A stretch of 64,000 nucleotides of DNA, taken from the NCBI RefSeq assembly GCF_001434275.1, contig NZ_AZEZ01000004.1, forward strand, positions 82,476 through 146,475, in the 5' to 3' direction. This document shows positions 1 through 10,377 of this stretch, one piece after another. Within the stretch, counting starts at the first letter, position 1. Every line of letters begins with the position of its first letter. A program made the translations under genes and the position numbers. The notes under the pieces were generated by a model. It searched no databases, was not told the origin of the DNA, and worked only from the letters and a program-made list of their open reading frames with translations. The DNA comes from Companilactobacillus mindensis DSM 14500. GTDB taxonomy: Bacteria; Bacillota; Bacilli; Lactobacillales; Lactobacillaceae.

Positions 1-679
1 TCACGCGATGACCCGACTTGTCACTATCAATAGTAACTTCTGCTGGTTCATTCAAACGATAAATAACCGCATCGTCGACGAAGTATTCACGTGACATGTT
101 AAAGTCTTGGTTTTCAACCTTAACTTCATTGTTTAAGTCAACTTGACTGCCAACCAGTGGAATTCTTGTTCTTGATTCAGCTGGAGCTACTTGAACTTTG
201 TAATCTTCAAAGTTCAAACCTCTATCGAATGGGACGTTGAAGCCAGGGTGTGCGCCAATTGAGAAATACATATCCTCTGATTCTTCCATACTGTCAACTA
301 AGTAAGAAACTTGGATCGTATCTTTGATAAGTTGATAAACAATGCGTAATTTGAAGTGATATGGATACTTTTCCAAACTAGCGGCACTAGTCGTCAAACT
401 CAAAACTAACTTAGTATCAGTTTGGGAATCGAGTTCAAATTCTTGGTCACGGGCAAAGCCATGTTGAGACATTTGATATTCTTTGCCGTCAACAAAATAA
501 TGATCATCCTTTAAGCGACCAACGATTGGGAACAATACTGGTGCGTGTCGTTTCCACACTTCGGGATCCGCTTGCCAGATAAATTCTGAATCTTCGTTAT
601 TCGTGATGCTGTTCAATTCAGCACCGAATGAATTAACTTTTACAGTTAAGAAATCGTTCTTCAATTGATAGACTGTCAT
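1..679 (-). CDS. aldose 1-epimerase family protein (LacX-like), C-terminus cut by window edge
   Basis: The frame opens at an ATG at 679 and runs off the left edge, so about 226 residues are visible. The N-terminus (MTVYQLKND) and the internal stretches GAELNSI, FPIVGRL, MSQHGFARD and SIGAHPGFNVPF match the galactose mutarotase-like fold of the LacX/YeaD group. These enzymes interconvert the anomers of aldoses or sugar phosphates in the cytoplasm; the true substrate cannot be read here. The His of QHGFARD and of GAHPGF fit the catalytic pair of mutarotases. The gene lies 9 bp downstream of hslU on the same strand, where Bacillus has codY, so it is probably the last gene of the topA-xerC-hslVU operon. 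Confidence 0.85.
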   Translation of the reverse strand, partial: MTVYQLKNDFLTVKVNSFGAELNSITNNEDSEFIWQADPEVWKRHAPVLFPIVGRLKDDHYFVDGKEYQMSQHGFARDQEFELDSQTDTKLVLSLTTSAASLEKYPYHFKLRIVYQLIKDTIQVSYLVDSMEESEDMYFSIGAHPGFNVPFDRGLNFEDYKVQVAPAESRTRIPLVGSQVDLNNEVKVENQDFNMSREYFVDDAVIYRLNEPAEVTIDSDKSGHRV

Positions 680-688
680 TTTTTCCCC

Positions 689-2122
689 CTAAAGAATATA
701 ACGTGAAAGGTCTTGGTCAGCAGCAATCTTACCAACTTGTTCACGAACATATTCTCGCGTAATAGTAATATCGCCCATTTGCATGTCAGGACCTTCATAA
801 AGGATATCAGCTAAGATCTTCTCCAAAACAGTTGAAAGACGTCTAGCACCAATATTCTGATTACTATTATTTAGTTCAAAAGCAATTTTTGCAATCTCTT
901 CGACAGATTCTTTAGTAAAAGTTAAATGTATTCCGTCTGTTCGTGTAAGCGCTACATATTGCTTAGTTAAAGCATTATCTGGTTTAGTCAAAATTTGTAC
1001 GAAGTCATCTTCAGTCAAATCTTGCAGTTCAACTCTAATTGGGAAGCGTCCTTGAAGTTCAGCAATCAAATCACTTGGTTTGCTTTCAGCAAAAGCACCT
1101 GAGGCGATAAAGAGAATGTGATCAGTGTCAACTGGACCATATTTAGTATTGATTCTTGAACCTTCAACGATAGGCAAGATATCACGTTGAACCCCTTCAC
1201 GGGAAACTTCCCCAGAAGTCTTCTTGTCGCCAGCAGCGATTTTATCAAACTCATCAATGAAGATGATCCCATTGTTTTGAGTCTTTTCGATTGCTTTTTG
1301 ATAAATTTCATCGTGATCGATCCGCTTTTGTGATTCTTGTTGGATCAACAATTCACGTGCATCGTGAACTGGTAAAGTTCTAGTGATCATCTTTTTAGGC
1401 ATCAAGGAGTCCATCATACCGCTCATGTCGACACCCATTTGGCCCATTTGATCATCCATTGGTCCAACTTTTTTAGATTCTTCGACTTTGATCGTAACTT
1501 CTTCGTCTTCCAACAAACCCTTGTCGAGTTGTTCTTTGACGCTGAGACGTTCATTACGAACTTCATCAGTAACTTCAGCATTGCTATCAGGATCGTCATC
1601 GTTGTTAGCCGCATTTTCAAAGATGTTGCCTAGACTTTGATTACCATTTTGCATGTTGTTGAGCATACTCATGAAGTCATTGTTATTTTGTTTTTGTTCC
1701 TTTTTAACACCGGGAGCCAACAACTTAACTAATTTCTTATCCACGTCACGACGAACTTCTGGTCTGATCTCGTCGATTTTATCTTTTTCGACCATTGAAA
1801 CTGCCACGCTGACAAGGTCACGTACCATGGACTCTACATCACGACCGACATAACCAACTTCAGTAAACTTAGTAGCTTCAACTTTGACAAATGGCGCTTT
1901 GACCACTTTAGCCAAACGTCTGGCGATTTCAGTTTTACCGACACCAGTAGGTCCGATCATCATAAGGTTCTTGGGTGTGATCTCTTGTTGCATTTTCTTT
2001 GGTACTTGCATCCGACGATAACGGTTGTACAAAGCAATCGCTACGGCCTTTTTAGCATCTGTTTGACCAATAATGTAATTGTCTAATTGAGCAACAATTT
2101 CTTTTGGTGTTAATGTATCCAT
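689..2122 (-). CDS. hslU: ATP-dependent protease ATPase subunit HslU (ClpY)
   Basis: This 477-residue AAA+ unfoldase forms a hexamer that feeds proteins into the HslV peptidase. The N-terminal TPKEIVAQLDNYIIGQ box is diagnostic. Walker A is GPTGVGKTE near residue 55, Walker B is GIIFIDEFDK near 287, and a long acidic, Met/Asn-rich I-domain lies between them. The C-terminal SRYIL tail, which inserts into HslV in this family, is intact. The length is usual for Gram-positive HslU. The start is 18 bp after hslV, consistent with co-transcription and co-assembly. Confidence 0.98.
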   Translation of the reverse strand: MDTLTPKEIVAQLDNYIIGQTDAKKAVAIALYNRYRRMQVPKKMQQEITPKNLMMIGPTGVGKTEIARRLAKVVKAPFVKVEATKFTEVGYVGRDVESMVRDLVSVAVSMVEKDKIDEIRPEVRRDVDKKLVKLLAPGVKKEQKQNNNDFMSMLNNMQNGNQSLGNIFENAANNDDDPDSNAEVTDEVRNERLSVKEQLDKGLLEDEEVTIKVEESKKVGPMDDQMGQMGVDMSGMMDSLMPKKMITRTLPVHDARELLIQQESQKRIDHDEIYQKAIEKTQNNGIIFIDEFDKIAAGDKKTSGEVSREGVQRDILPIVEGSRINTKYGPVDTDHILFIASGAFAESKPSDLIAELQGRFPIRVELQDLTEDDFVQILTKPDNALTKQYVALTRTDGIHLTFTKESVEEIAKIAFELNNSNQNIGARRLSTVLEKILADILYEGPDMQMGDITITREYVREQVGKIAADQDLSRYIL

Positions 2123-2140
2123 TTATTATTAATCTCCACT

Positions 2141-2665
2141 CTAAAATTTATCTGAAATAATATTTTCGTTAGTAAAAATATCAATACTTGATGCAATTTT
2201 AATTGCTTCGACAGCGATTTGTTGTGCATCCATATCCTGAGCGTGTCTTTGCATGGCAATGGCTGCCGCTTGGGCAAAGTTACCACCAGAACCGATAGCT
2301 ACTACATCCTCATCAGGTTCGATAACTTCGCCGCTACCTGAAATCAACAAGAGATTATCCTTGTCCATTGCAATCAACAAAGCTTCTAGTTTTTGAAGAG
2401 TTGGATCTTTTCTCCAGTCTTGAGCTAGTTCAACTGCAGCACGTTTTAAATTACCTGAGTAGGCTTTGAGTTTCTTTTCCAGCCAATCTTGCAAAGTAAT
2501 AGCATCTGCTACACCACCAGCAAAACCAATGATAACTTTGTCATCATAGATTCGTCTTACTTTGTGAGCAGTCCCCTTCATAATATATTTTTCACCCATT
2601 GTAACTTGGCCATCACCGGCGATTGCGGTGTGGTTATCATGCTTAACAGCAACTATTGTAGTCAT
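2141..2665 (-). CDS. hslV: ATP-dependent protease peptidase subunit HslV (ClpQ)
   Basis: This 174-residue N-terminal nucleophile peptidase forms the proteolytic chamber of HslUV. After Met removal the protein begins TTIVAVKHD, so the catalytic residue is the usual Thr and not the Ser of Bacillus ClpQ. The AGDGQVTMGE motif and VAIGSGGNFA near the substrate pocket are intact. It sits between xerC (15 bp) and hslU (18 bp), the order codV-clpQ-clpY known from Bacillus. There is no sign of truncation. Confidence 0.97.
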   Translation of the reverse strand: MTTIVAVKHDNHTAIAGDGQVTMGEKYIMKGTAHKVRRIYDDKVIIGFAGGVADAITLQDWLEKKLKAYSGNLKRAAVELAQDWRKDPTLQKLEALLIAMDKDNLLLISGSGEVIEPDEDVVAIGSGGNFAQAAAIAMQRHAQDMDAQQIAVEAIKIASSIDIFTNENIISDKF

Positions 2666-2680
2666 TTAATAACCTTCCTC

Positions 2681-3580
2681 TTATCTTGGAAAATATTTTT
2701 TATAATCTTTTTGTAAATGTTCCATTGTTACGTGCGTGTAAATTTGAGTCGTCGAAAGACTGGCGTGTCCCAAGAGTTCCTGGACCGTCCTCAGATCAGC
2801 ACCATGTTCGAGCATGTGCGTAGCAAAGGTATGACGTATCATATGCGGATGAATATCAGATGTCAAGCTAGTTTTCTTGATTATTTGATTCAAAATATAT
2901 TCAATTCCACGACTAGTCAATTTTCTACCACGATTATTTACAAAAACATACTGATGGTCTTGATGATTTTTCGTCATCAAAACTTTTCGACCTTGATCAA
3001 AGTAAGTTTCTAATGCGCTCCTAGCATAGCTTCCAAAGGGAACATAACGATCCTTGTCGCCTTTACCATGAATTAAAACGATTCCATTAGAAAAATCCAA
3101 TTGATCTAATAATAGATTAGCACACTCACTGACCCGCATGCCAGTGGCATAGAGCAATTCTAATAAAGCTGAGTTTCTTTGTGTCAGCGGGTCATCCCCT
3201 TTGACAGCTTCAAACAGCTGCGTCATTTCCTTTTCATAGAAGAAATGGGGCAACTTTCGGCCTTTATGACGCAATTGTACTAGATCGAATGGATTCGACT
3301 TGCGGTAATTATTTTTAACCAAAAAGTTATAAAACGACCGTAACGCCGAGATCCTTCTAGCAATCGTCTCTGAGGCATAATTTTGCTCATCTAAATAAGT
3401 CAAATAAGTTTCGACGTCGACTCGTTGGATCGGTGTGAAACCATTGAAACCACCGTTTTTAGACAAAAAAGAAACAAAATTATCTATATCTTCTAAATAA
3501 GATTTTTTTGTCTCTTTTGAGTAATGATGATTAACCATTAAATTCTCAACAAATTTATCGATTAAATCTTGTTCTATCAT
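2681..3580 (-). CDS. xerC: tyrosine recombinase XerC
   Basis: This 299-residue site-specific recombinase resolves chromosome dimers at dif together with XerD (second paralogue at 34848-35768). The N-terminal SAM-like core-binding domain covers about residues 1-90. The catalytic set is visible: Arg in ATGMRVSE, Lys in GKGDKDR, His-x-x-Arg in HMIRHTFATH, the second His in LLGHASL and the nucleophile Tyr in TTQIYTH. I start at the ATG at 3580 (MIEQDLIDKF). A longer frame extends into topA, but topA ends at 3582 and the shorter start gives the family length. It is followed by hslV. Confidence 0.95.
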   Translation of the reverse strand: MIEQDLIDKFVENLMVNHHYSKETKKSYLEDIDNFVSFLSKNGGFNGFTPIQRVDVETYLTYLDEQNYASETIARRISALRSFYNFLVKNNYRKSNPFDLVQLRHKGRKLPHFFYEKEMTQLFEAVKGDDPLTQRNSALLELLYATGMRVSECANLLLDQLDFSNGIVLIHGKGDKDRYVPFGSYARSALETYFDQGRKVLMTKNHQDHQYVFVNNRGRKLTSRGIEYILNQIIKKTSLTSDIHPHMIRHTFATHMLEHGADLRTVQELLGHASLSTTQIYTHVTMEHLQKDYKKYFPR

Positions 3581-3581
3581 T

Positions 3582-5669
3582 TTATTTTTGAATGTCCTCT
3601 TCATAATCTCCGTTTGGACAGAGTACTTGGCGACCACCTTTAACTTTCTTTTCAACTAAGTAGTGGCCATCTTTTGGACAGTCGCGTCCAATTGGTTTAT
3701 CCCATGAAACGAAGTCACAGTCTGGATATCTAGAGCAGCCGTAGAAAATACGGTTCTTCTTAGATTTTCTTTCGATAACTTGGCCCTTCTTACACTTAGG
3801 ACAAATTACGCCGATTTCCTTAACGATTGGCTTAGTATTACGACAATCTGGGAATCTTGAACAAGCGTAGAACTTACCATAACGCCCCATCTTGATGACC
3901 ATTGGAGCACCACAGATATCACAGTCCATCCCGGCCGGTTCATCTTTGATCTGAACTTTTTCGATCTTGTCTTCAGCGGATTCAAGTTCTTTAGCAAAAG
4001 GCTTGTAATAGCGGTCAACGACTTTGACCCAGTTTTCCTTACCTTCTTCAATATTATCGAGTTCATCTTCTAGGTGAGCCGTGAAGTCGATATTAACGAT
4101 ATCTGGGAAGTAAGCTTGGATCAAGTTGTCGACAATCTCGCCTAATTCAGTTGGTTCAAAACTCTTACCATTCAACTTAACGTAATAACGACGTTGGATC
4201 GTGTCGATAGTAGGCGCATAAGTTGAGGGACGACCAACGCCATTTTCTTCCAAAGCTTTAACTAATGAGGCTTCGGTAAATCTTGCTGGTGGCTGTGTGA
4301 AGTGTTGAGCCGGATCATTAGTTTGCAGCTTAGCACTGTCATTTTCAGCTAATTCGGGCAAAATATTGTCTTTCTTAGCCGTTTCACTGGTACTTTGGTA
4401 AACCTTACGGTAACCTTCGAATTTCATCTTAGAACCATTAGCTCTAAACATTACGCCGTTTTGTGACAAATCAACTGTCATTGTGTCATAAATAGCTGGT
4501 GTCATTTGACTAGCAACGAATCTTGACCAAATCAAACTGTAAAGTCTGAATTGATCACGACTCAAGATTTCTTTCAAAGAAGCTGGTGTTCTCATAACGG
4601 ATGAAGGACGGATAGCTTCATGGGCGTCTTGAGCACCTTCTTGGTTCTTATCCTTACGTTCTTTGACGGCTGCGAAAGGTTCACCGTATTCTTCGTGAAT
4701 GAATTTTGAAGCCTCTGCTTCAGCGACTTTAGAAATACGCTTGGAATCAGTACGCATGTAAGTGATCAAACCTACGGTACCTTCCTTGCGACCCAAGTTG
4801 ATTCCTTCATACAATTGTTGAGCGATCATCATGGTCTTTCTAGTCTTGAAGTTCAAACGTTTGTTAGCCTCTTGTTGCAGTGAACTGGTTGTAAATGGAG
4901 CGGCTGGCATACGTTTACGTTCTTTTTTAGTAACTTTGTCGATATTGAAATCTTTTTTCTTATCGACCTTGCCTAAAACCATTTGAACATCGTCATTGTT
5001 TTTAAGTTCAGCTTTTTTACCGTCTAAACCGTAAAAATTAGCTTTGAATTTATCTTTGCCATGTTTGAAAGTTGACTCGATCGTCCAGTATTCTTCTGGA
5101 ACGAATTTCTTGATGGCATTTTCACGTTCAATGACTAGCTTCAAGGCAATCGACTGTACTCGTCCAGCACTGAGGCCTTTTTTAACTTTAGCCCATAAGA
5201 TTGGGGAAATTGAGTAACCAACTAATCGATCCAAAACACGTCTAGCCTGTTGAGCATCAACTAGGTTCATATCGATCGAACGTGGTGTTTTGAAAGCTTG
5301 TTTAACTTTATCTTTAGTAATTTCATTGAAGACAACGCGGTTCTCACCGTTTTCATCTAATCCGAGCAAGTGGGAAACATGCCAAGCAATGGCTTCCCCT
5401 TCACGATCCGGATCGGCTGCCAGATAAACTCGTTTAGCCTTTTTGGCTTCCTTCTTCAAATCTTTAATAACCGGACCTTTACCACGAATGGAAATGTATT
5501 TTGGTTCGTAGTCATGTTCGATATCTACACCCATTTGACTCTTAGGCAAATCTCTGACGTGACCCAAACTAGCTACGACGTGATAATTACGTCCCAAGTA
5601 TTTTTCAATTGTTTTTGCTTTTGAGGGTGATTCTACGATCACCAAATTCTTCTGCTTTGCTGCTGGCAC
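3582..5669 (-). CDS. topA: DNA topoisomerase I
   Basis: This type IA topoisomerase relaxes negative supercoils behind RNA polymerase. The TOPRIM domain opens with [17 protein letters not shown], has the acidic triad in [12 protein letters not shown], and the active-site Tyr is in LITYMRTDS. The C-terminus carries two clear four-Cys zinc ribbons (CDICG..CSRFPDC and CPKC..CSRYPDC) and a degenerate third one. The start is the GTG at 5669, because AAAGGAG lies 8 bases upstream; a TTG nine codons earlier has no ribosome binding site. The protein is 695 residues. trmFO, which follows topA in Bacillus, is absent here. Confidence 0.97.
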   Translation of the reverse strand: MPAAKQKNLVIVESPSKAKTIEKYLGRNYHVVASLGHVRDLPKSQMGVDIEHDYEPKYISIRGKGPVIKDLKKEAKKAKRVYLAADPDREGEAIAWHVSHLLGLDENGENRVVFNEITKDKVKQAFKTPRSIDMNLVDAQQARRVLDRLVGYSISPILWAKVKKGLSAGRVQSIALKLVIERENAIKKFVPEEYWTIESTFKHGKDKFKANFYGLDGKKAELKNNDDVQMVLGKVDKKKDFNIDKVTKKERKRMPAAPFTTSSLQQEANKRLNFKTRKTMMIAQQLYEGINLGRKEGTVGLITYMRTDSKRISKVAEAEASKFIHEEYGEPFAAVKERKDKNQEGAQDAHEAIRPSSVMRTPASLKEILSRDQFRLYSLIWSRFVASQMTPAIYDTMTVDLSQNGVMFRANGSKMKFEGYRKVYQSTSETAKKDNILPELAENDSAKLQTNDPAQHFTQPPARFTEASLVKALEENGVGRPSTYAPTIDTIQRRYYVKLNGKSFEPTELGEIVDNLIQAYFPDIVNIDFTAHLEDELDNIEEGKENWVKVVDRYYKPFAKELESAEDKIEKVQIKDEPAGMDCDICGAPMVIKMGRYGKFYACSRFPDCRNTKPIVKEIGVICPKCKKGQVIERKSKKNRIFYGCSRYPDCDFVSWDKPIGRDCPKDGHYLVEKKVKGGRQVLCPNGDYEEDIQK

Positions 5670-5780
5670 GTAAAGTGCTCCTTTCCAATGAATCAATTAA
5701 AACTGTCAATATATTAATCACTGATTTTTATTTTGTCAATTTAAAAGATAAAAATAATCCTTAAATCAACTATTCTAATC

Positions 5781-6596
5781 TCAAATATTATTAAAATCGA
5801 GCAGTGGGGTGGCACCTTGTTCGATCAATTTGTTGCAACCGACCGAAAATTCATCCCCCACTCGTCCTGGAACCGCTATGACCTCACGCCCTTGATTCAA
5901 CGCCAGATCAGCGGTGATCATCGAACCACTTTTGGCTTGAGCTTCAGTTATGATAACTTTTTGACTCAAACCGGCAATGATCCGATTACGCTGCGGAAAA
6001 TGCCACGGTTCAATATTGCTGCCTTCAGGATACTCACTGATGACCAAGCCATTTCTACTGACCTGTCTTTGCAGCATCATATTATTAGCTGGATAGGCAA
6101 CATCCAAGCCACTGCCAATGACCCCGATAGTCTTACCGAAACGCAAGGCTTCTTCGTTGGCCATTGAATCAGCGCCTTTAGCCAAACCGCTCACAATAGT
6201 ATAACGATTTACCAATCGGGGAACAATACTAGCAATGCAACTAAAACTGTAATCTGTCGCATGACGTGAGCCAATGATTGCGATGCAATCAGTTTTAAGT
6301 AAAGCAATATTTCCCGAAAAAAACAAGAGTGCCGGTGGATTATAAATCGTACGCAGCATTTGTGGATATGCTTCATCTAAATAATTTATTGCTTGATATT
6401 TCGTCTGTAGATTCTTGCTAAATAATAGAAGAAACTTTTCAAATTGCAAATTGTCTAGTTCTTTTTTCAACAAATTAAAAGTTTCACTCTCTAGATTAGC
6501 ACTATTAATTGATAATTTAATAATTTTTAGCATTATTTGGTTAGAAACCATCCCGGTCATTCGACATCTGATCAAGAATTTAGTTAATTTTGTCAT
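5781..6596 (-). CDS. dprA: DNA-processing protein DprA (Smf)
   Basis: This is a 271-residue Rossmann-fold protein. DprA binds incoming single-stranded DNA and loads RecA in natural transformation. Family motifs are IIGSRHATDYS, GLAKGADSMANEEAL, IGVIGSGLDVAYPANN, SEYPEGS and QRNRIIAGLS, all in order. The C-terminal winged-helix extension of longer DprA proteins is missing, as in many lactobacilli. The ATG at 6596 is preceded by AAAGGGAG. A GTG four codons upstream overlaps that site and is less likely. It lies upstream of topA, the usual Firmicute order. Competence itself cannot be inferred from this gene alone. Confidence 0.95.
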   Translation of the reverse strand: MTKLTKFLIRCRMTGMVSNQIMLKIIKLSINSANLESETFNLLKKELDNLQFEKFLLLFSKNLQTKYQAINYLDEAYPQMLRTIYNPPALLFFSGNIALLKTDCIAIIGSRHATDYSFSCIASIVPRLVNRYTIVSGLAKGADSMANEEALRFGKTIGVIGSGLDVAYPANNMMLQRQVSRNGLVISEYPEGSNIEPWHFPQRNRIIAGLSQKVIITEAQAKSGSMITADLALNQGREVIAVPGRVGDEFSVGCNKLIEQGATPLLDFNNI

Positions 6597-6775
6597 CGTA
6601 AAAATCACTCCCTTTGCGACAAATTACGCAGTGAATATCAAAAATTTACGAGTCTCAAAATATCGCTTAAAATTATTGGTCAAAAGGTTATTTATCCTAT
6701 TAAATAGCTTTATTAATTTTGTTTAATAAGATAATATGTGAAGTATCCTATTATATAAAGCACAGGTAGTTATCC

Positions 6776-7642
6776 ATGAAAATAATCTATGAAAATGTCC
6801 AAACGATTGCTCAATTGCCCTTCAAATATTTTGAACATGATTCCACCAAAGAAATCATCGTTGCTCCCCATTGGCATCAAGGTATCGAGATCAATTATTT
6901 GATTGCCGGTAACGATTTGAATTTTGTCATCAACGGTAAAACGACCACGTATCATCCTGGCGATATTTGGACGATAAATCATCGTGATATTCACAGTGCC
7001 CGTAGCTTAAAACCAGCTCATTATTTGGAATTCGGCTTGATAATTGACGACGATTTTTTACAACACCAAGTTCCTGCCAGTAAAAATTAGCACTTAAATA
7101 TGTCATGTAAAAATACTCGCCAGCAGGACTCACTGACAAAAGTCCAAGGACAATTATCAAACATCAGACAACTGCTAAAACAACCGTTAACAGATCTATC
7201 GCGTTTAGAGATCATGAGCTGCTTTTACGGTTTGTTACACGAATTGGGAGCAAACTTCAATCAACCACAAATATCCCCAACGACTAACCCTAATCTTCCG
7301 TTATTAAACACTGTCATGTCTAACATCAACCAAAATTACGCTGAAAATATCGATGGCAATACTTTGGCTGAACAATTCCACGTCTCACTGACTACTTTGA
7401 ACAAACAATTCAACTTCAACATACAAATGTCCGTCAATCGTTACTTACGGATGATTCGCTTGATGAATTCGCGTAAATTACTACTGGAAACCGATTGGAC
7501 TATCGATTATATCGCTGCCAGTTGTGGTTTTTCGAGCAACAAAACCTTTAATCGAAATTTCAAAGCTTGGAAAGGACTCACTCCGAGTGAATATCGGGCC
7601 TGTTTTGCCCAAGATCACAAAATTGACACCAACTGCTTATAA
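6776..7642 (+). pseudogene. AraC-family transcriptional regulator interrupted by one in-frame TAG
   Basis: Residues 1-104 form an AraC-type cupin sensor (HWHQGIEINYLIAG, YHPGDIWTIN). A TAG at 7088-7090 then stops the frame. Reading continues in the same frame, without any indel, into a second part whose C-terminus is a clear double helix-turn-helix (LAEQFHVSLTTLNKQF, IAASCGFSSNKTFNRNFKAW, GLTPSEYR). Together they would give a 288-residue AraC regulator of normal size. A single base change, for example from CAG, GAG or AAG, explains the break. If real, the sensor and DNA-binding parts are uncoupled. The regulator is divergent from dprA and lies just upstream of the HAD-MFS-acetyltransferase run, which it may once have controlled (inference). 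Confidence 0.85.
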
Positions 7643-7709
7643 AAATGTCCCTTAAAGGTCTCTTTGGCATGCTAAACTACGGTCATCAATTATTAATGAG
7701 GTAATGAAA

Positions 7710-8501
7710 ATGATTAAATTAATTGCAACTGACATGGATGGAACCTTTTTGCGCGACGATATGACTTACGATGAAGCCAAATTCGATAAACTCTATCAAA
7801 AATTACAATCACAACAGATTCAATTCGTTGTAGCCAGTGGAAATCAATATTTTCAATTGAAATCTTTTTTCAAGAAATATCCTGATATTATTTATATTTC
7901 TGAAAATGGTGCCTTGATCCGTCAGCGTGATAACACCTTGAGCAAGCACTCTTTTACGAAAGAAACAGTCCAAACAGTACTTGAAAAGCTTCAAGCTATT
8001 TCCAATTTGAAATTACTCGTCTGTGGAGAAAAAAGTGCTTACACTCTAACTACTACTGACCCCAAGCACGTAAAAAAAATGCGTAATTACTATCATCACT
8101 TGGATGTGATCGAGAATTTCGACCAAATCGATGATGACGTCTTAAAATTTGCCATCACTTGTCCTGACGAGCAAACCGATGAAATCGTTGAAACGCTAAA
8201 AACTGCTTTAAAAGGCTTAGCTGAACCAACTAGCAGCGGACACGGAGATATCGATGTGATCCAGTTAGGAATGAACAAAGCAGCTGGTTTAAAGGAACTA
8301 GGAAAAATCTTAGATATCGACTTGAGTGAAATGATGGCCTTTGGTGACGGAGGCAACGACTTAGAAATGCTACGTGAAGTTGGCTGGGGCGTTGCGATGG
8401 AAAATGCTCAACCAAAAGTCACTGCTGTTGCAGATCAAACGACTGCGGACAATCAAAACCAGGGTGTTTTACAAAAAATCGAAGAATTCTTGGCTAACTG
8501 A
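7710..8501 (+). CDS. Cof-type HAD-IIB family phosphatase
   Basis: This 263-residue cytoplasmic phosphatase has HAD motif I as ATDMDGTFL at its start, motif II Ser in VVASGNQ, a conserved Lys near GMNKAAG, and motif IV as AFGDGGNDLEML. The C2-type cap between them fits the Cof/YbiV group, which removes phosphate from sugar phosphates, FMN or PLP; the substrate cannot be read. GAGG lies 8 bases before the ATG at 7710. An ATG at 7704 overlaps that site and is less likely. The MFS gene starts 2 bases after its stop, so the two are probably co-translated. Confidence 0.93.
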   Translation: MIKLIATDMDGTFLRDDMTYDEAKFDKLYQKLQSQQIQFVVASGNQYFQLKSFFKKYPDIIYISENGALIRQRDNTLSKHSFTKETVQTVLEKLQAISNLKLLVCGEKSAYTLTTTDPKHVKKMRNYYHHLDVIENFDQIDDDVLKFAITCPDEQTDEIVETLKTALKGLAEPTSSGHGDIDVIQLGMNKAAGLKELGKILDIDLSEMMAFGDGGNDLEMLREVGWGVAMENAQPKVTAVADQTTADNQNQGVLQKIEEFLAN

Positions 8502-8503
8502 TA

Positions 8504-9673
8504 ATGAAACAGATACCACTTAAAACTACCGCCAGTATTCTTGCCCTCTCAACGGTCAGTGGAATTACGACTATCATAACCGGCATCATCCCGCAACTAA
8601 AGAAAGCCTTTCCAACTATTCCAACTACTGTCATCGAATGGATCGTAACGATTGCTAACTTCAGTGCTCTTTTAACTTTAATGCTCAACCCTTCATTAAC
8701 TAAAAAATTTGGCATTAAAAAAATCGTCATCATCGGTTTACTCCTCAGTGCACTGATGGGCATAGTACCAGCAATGACGAATAATTTTTATTTGGTCATG
8801 ATCAGTCGCATTCTTTTAGGTTTAGGGGTTGGTCTCTTTTCACCTCACGCGATTGGTTTGATTGCTCATACTTATTATGGTGACACGCGTGCCCGTCTGT
8901 TAGGCTATCAAACTGGCTTATCAGCTTTAGGAAACGCATTTCTTTTAGGGATGGCCAGTCTTTTGATCAGTCTAGATTGGCACTTGGTCTTTTGGCTGTA
9001 CATTGTCCTTTTCTTAGTTGCTTGGTTGATTTTTTCCTTTGTCCCCGAACCCATCAAGGAGCCAGTGACAACAGTTCAAAAATTAGTGCACTTGCCTAAA
9101 CGACAGTGGCAATTGATAGTCTTAACTTTTATCACTTATCTTCTGATCTGGGGCGTTCAACTGAATCTACCAAGTTATTTTGAGAACCGACACTTAGGCA
9201 ATGCTCAAGTTCTCAACCTAACGCTCTCAGCCATGAATATCGGCGGATTATTGGCAGGACTGACTTTTGGTCGTTTATACAAACACTTACAACGTTTCAC
9301 ACTGACTTTAGGCTACGTTGGAGCCGGTATCGCCATAGTTATTTTATGGTCCACCAACGATACTAATATAGCTATCGGTTCGGCCATCTTCTTTAATTTT
9401 ATTTACTCCTATACTGGACCCTACTTAGTCTTTACTAGCAACGATGGTCTGAAGAAAAATCAAGTCAATACCATCAGCAGCTACTTGACTATCGCCACGA
9501 TCATCAGTGCCTTTTTTGCTCCGTTAGTCTGGAATCTGTTGGGAAAAATCGGTCCGTTAAGCTTGATCGATAACGTCTTACTCTGGATCATTATCAGTTT
9601 ATTTTTACTAGCCATTTTAACTATCATTTCACAGTCAGCGAAAGGAAGTATTTCAAATGAAACCAAGCAATAA
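8504..9673 (+). CDS. MFS transporter, CynX/NimT-like
   Basis: This is a 389-residue integral membrane protein with about 12 hydrophobic segments and no large soluble domain. The loop after segment 2 ([12 protein letters not shown]) resembles the MFS 2-3 loop, and [18 protein letters not shown] in segment 4 is typical of the family. The overall look is closest to the cyanate/nitroimidazole branch, but the substrate is unknown. The start follows the HAD stop by 2 bases with no good ribosome binding site, which suggests translational coupling. Its 3' end overlaps the acetyltransferase gene by 17 bases. Confidence 0.88.
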   Translation: MKQIPLKTTASILALSTVSGITTIITGIIPQLKKAFPTIPTTVIEWIVTIANFSALLTLMLNPSLTKKFGIKKIVIIGLLLSALMGIVPAMTNNFYLVMISRILLGLGVGLFSPHAIGLIAHTYYGDTRARLLGYQTGLSALGNAFLLGMASLLISLDWHLVFWLYIVLFLVAWLIFSFVPEPIKEPVTTVQKLVHLPKRQWQLIVLTFITYLLIWGVQLNLPSYFENRHLGNAQVLNLTLSAMNIGGLLAGLTFGRLYKHLQRFTLTLGYVGAGIAIVILWSTNDTNIAIGSAIFFNFIYSYTGPYLVFTSNDGLKKNQVNTISSYLTIATIISAFFAPLVWNLLGKIGPLSLIDNVLLWIIISLFLLAILTIISQSAKGSISNETKQ

Positions 9674-10283
9674 TAATCACAGATTGCATACTGGAGAACT
9701 CTATTTGCCCGACGATCCTAAATTGGAACAAGAACAAACCGATTACATGGAAAAAGTCTACGATTATAATCAAACTCGCCCCAATGAAAAAGAAAAACGT
9801 CAACATTTACTCAAGGAGATGTTCACTGATATCGGTCCTGACTGCTATATCGAACCACCCTTTCACAGTAGTTTTGGTGGCCACCATGTCCACTTTGGCA
9901 AACACGTCTACGCTAACTTCAATCTGACCCTTGTCGACGACACCCACATTTACGTTGGCGACTACACAATGATGGCTCCTAATGTTACTTTAGCAACTGC
10001 TGGCCACCCCATTTGGCCATCCTTACGTCAAAATTACTATCAATACAACGCCCCAGTCCACATCGGTAAAAATTGTTGGCTAGGAACTGGCGTGATCGTT
10101 CTACCAGGTATAACTATTGGTGACAATGTTGTCGTAGGAGCTGGTAGTATCGTTACTAAAGATTTACCTGATAACGTCGTTGCCGTTGGTAATCCAGCAC
10201 ACATTCTCCGCAAGATCGGTGAACATGACCGTGAATACTACTTTAAGAATCGCCAAATCGACCCCGAACTCTTCGAAGACTAA
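9657..10283 (+). CDS. sugar O-acetyltransferase, LacA/Maa type
   Basis: This 208-residue left-handed beta-helix acyltransferase moves acetyl from acetyl-CoA to a sugar hydroxyl. The N-terminal cap ([18 protein letters not shown]) is the Maa domain. Hexapeptide repeats follow: [42 protein letters not shown] and [14 protein letters not shown]. The catalytic His is in LATAGHPI. The length is normal for galactoside or maltose acetyltransferases. AAAGGAAG precedes the ATG, which lies inside the end of the MFS gene. It ends the plus-strand run and faces rnhB across a shared terminator. Confidence 0.93.
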   Translation: MKPSNNNHRLHTGELYLPDDPKLEQEQTDYMEKVYDYNQTRPNEKEKRQHLLKEMFTDIGPDCYIEPPFHSSFGGHHVHFGKHVYANFNLTLVDDTHIYVGDYTMMAPNVTLATAGHPIWPSLRQNYYQYNAPVHIGKNCWLGTGVIVLPGITIGDNVVVGAGSIVTKDLPDNVVAVGNPAHILRKIGEHDREYYFKNRQIDPELFED

Positions 10284-10315
10284 CCACACGCTTTTACCCT
10301 CCTCAAAAAATAATA

Positions 10316-10367
10316 AAAATAGCTCCAGAAATCGTTAAGCTGATTTAACAATTTCTGGAGCTATTTT
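10316..10367. terminator. bidirectional intrinsic terminator
   Basis: A perfect 17-bp inverted repeat (AAAATAGCTCCAGAAAT and its complement) has an 18-base loop. It lies between the convergent acetyltransferase and rnhB genes. Its A/T-rich ends give a short U run in both directions. Confidence 0.9.
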
Positions 10368-10377
10368 AGTGTCACTG

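Noticed and set aside
3581..3655. 25-codon extension of xerC into topA
   Set aside because: Homologous XerC proteins start at MIEQ-like positions, and the extension lies wholly within topA.
5670..5696. TTG start for topA nine codons upstream
   Set aside because: The AAAGGAG site lies inside that extension and is spaced for the GTG at 5669.
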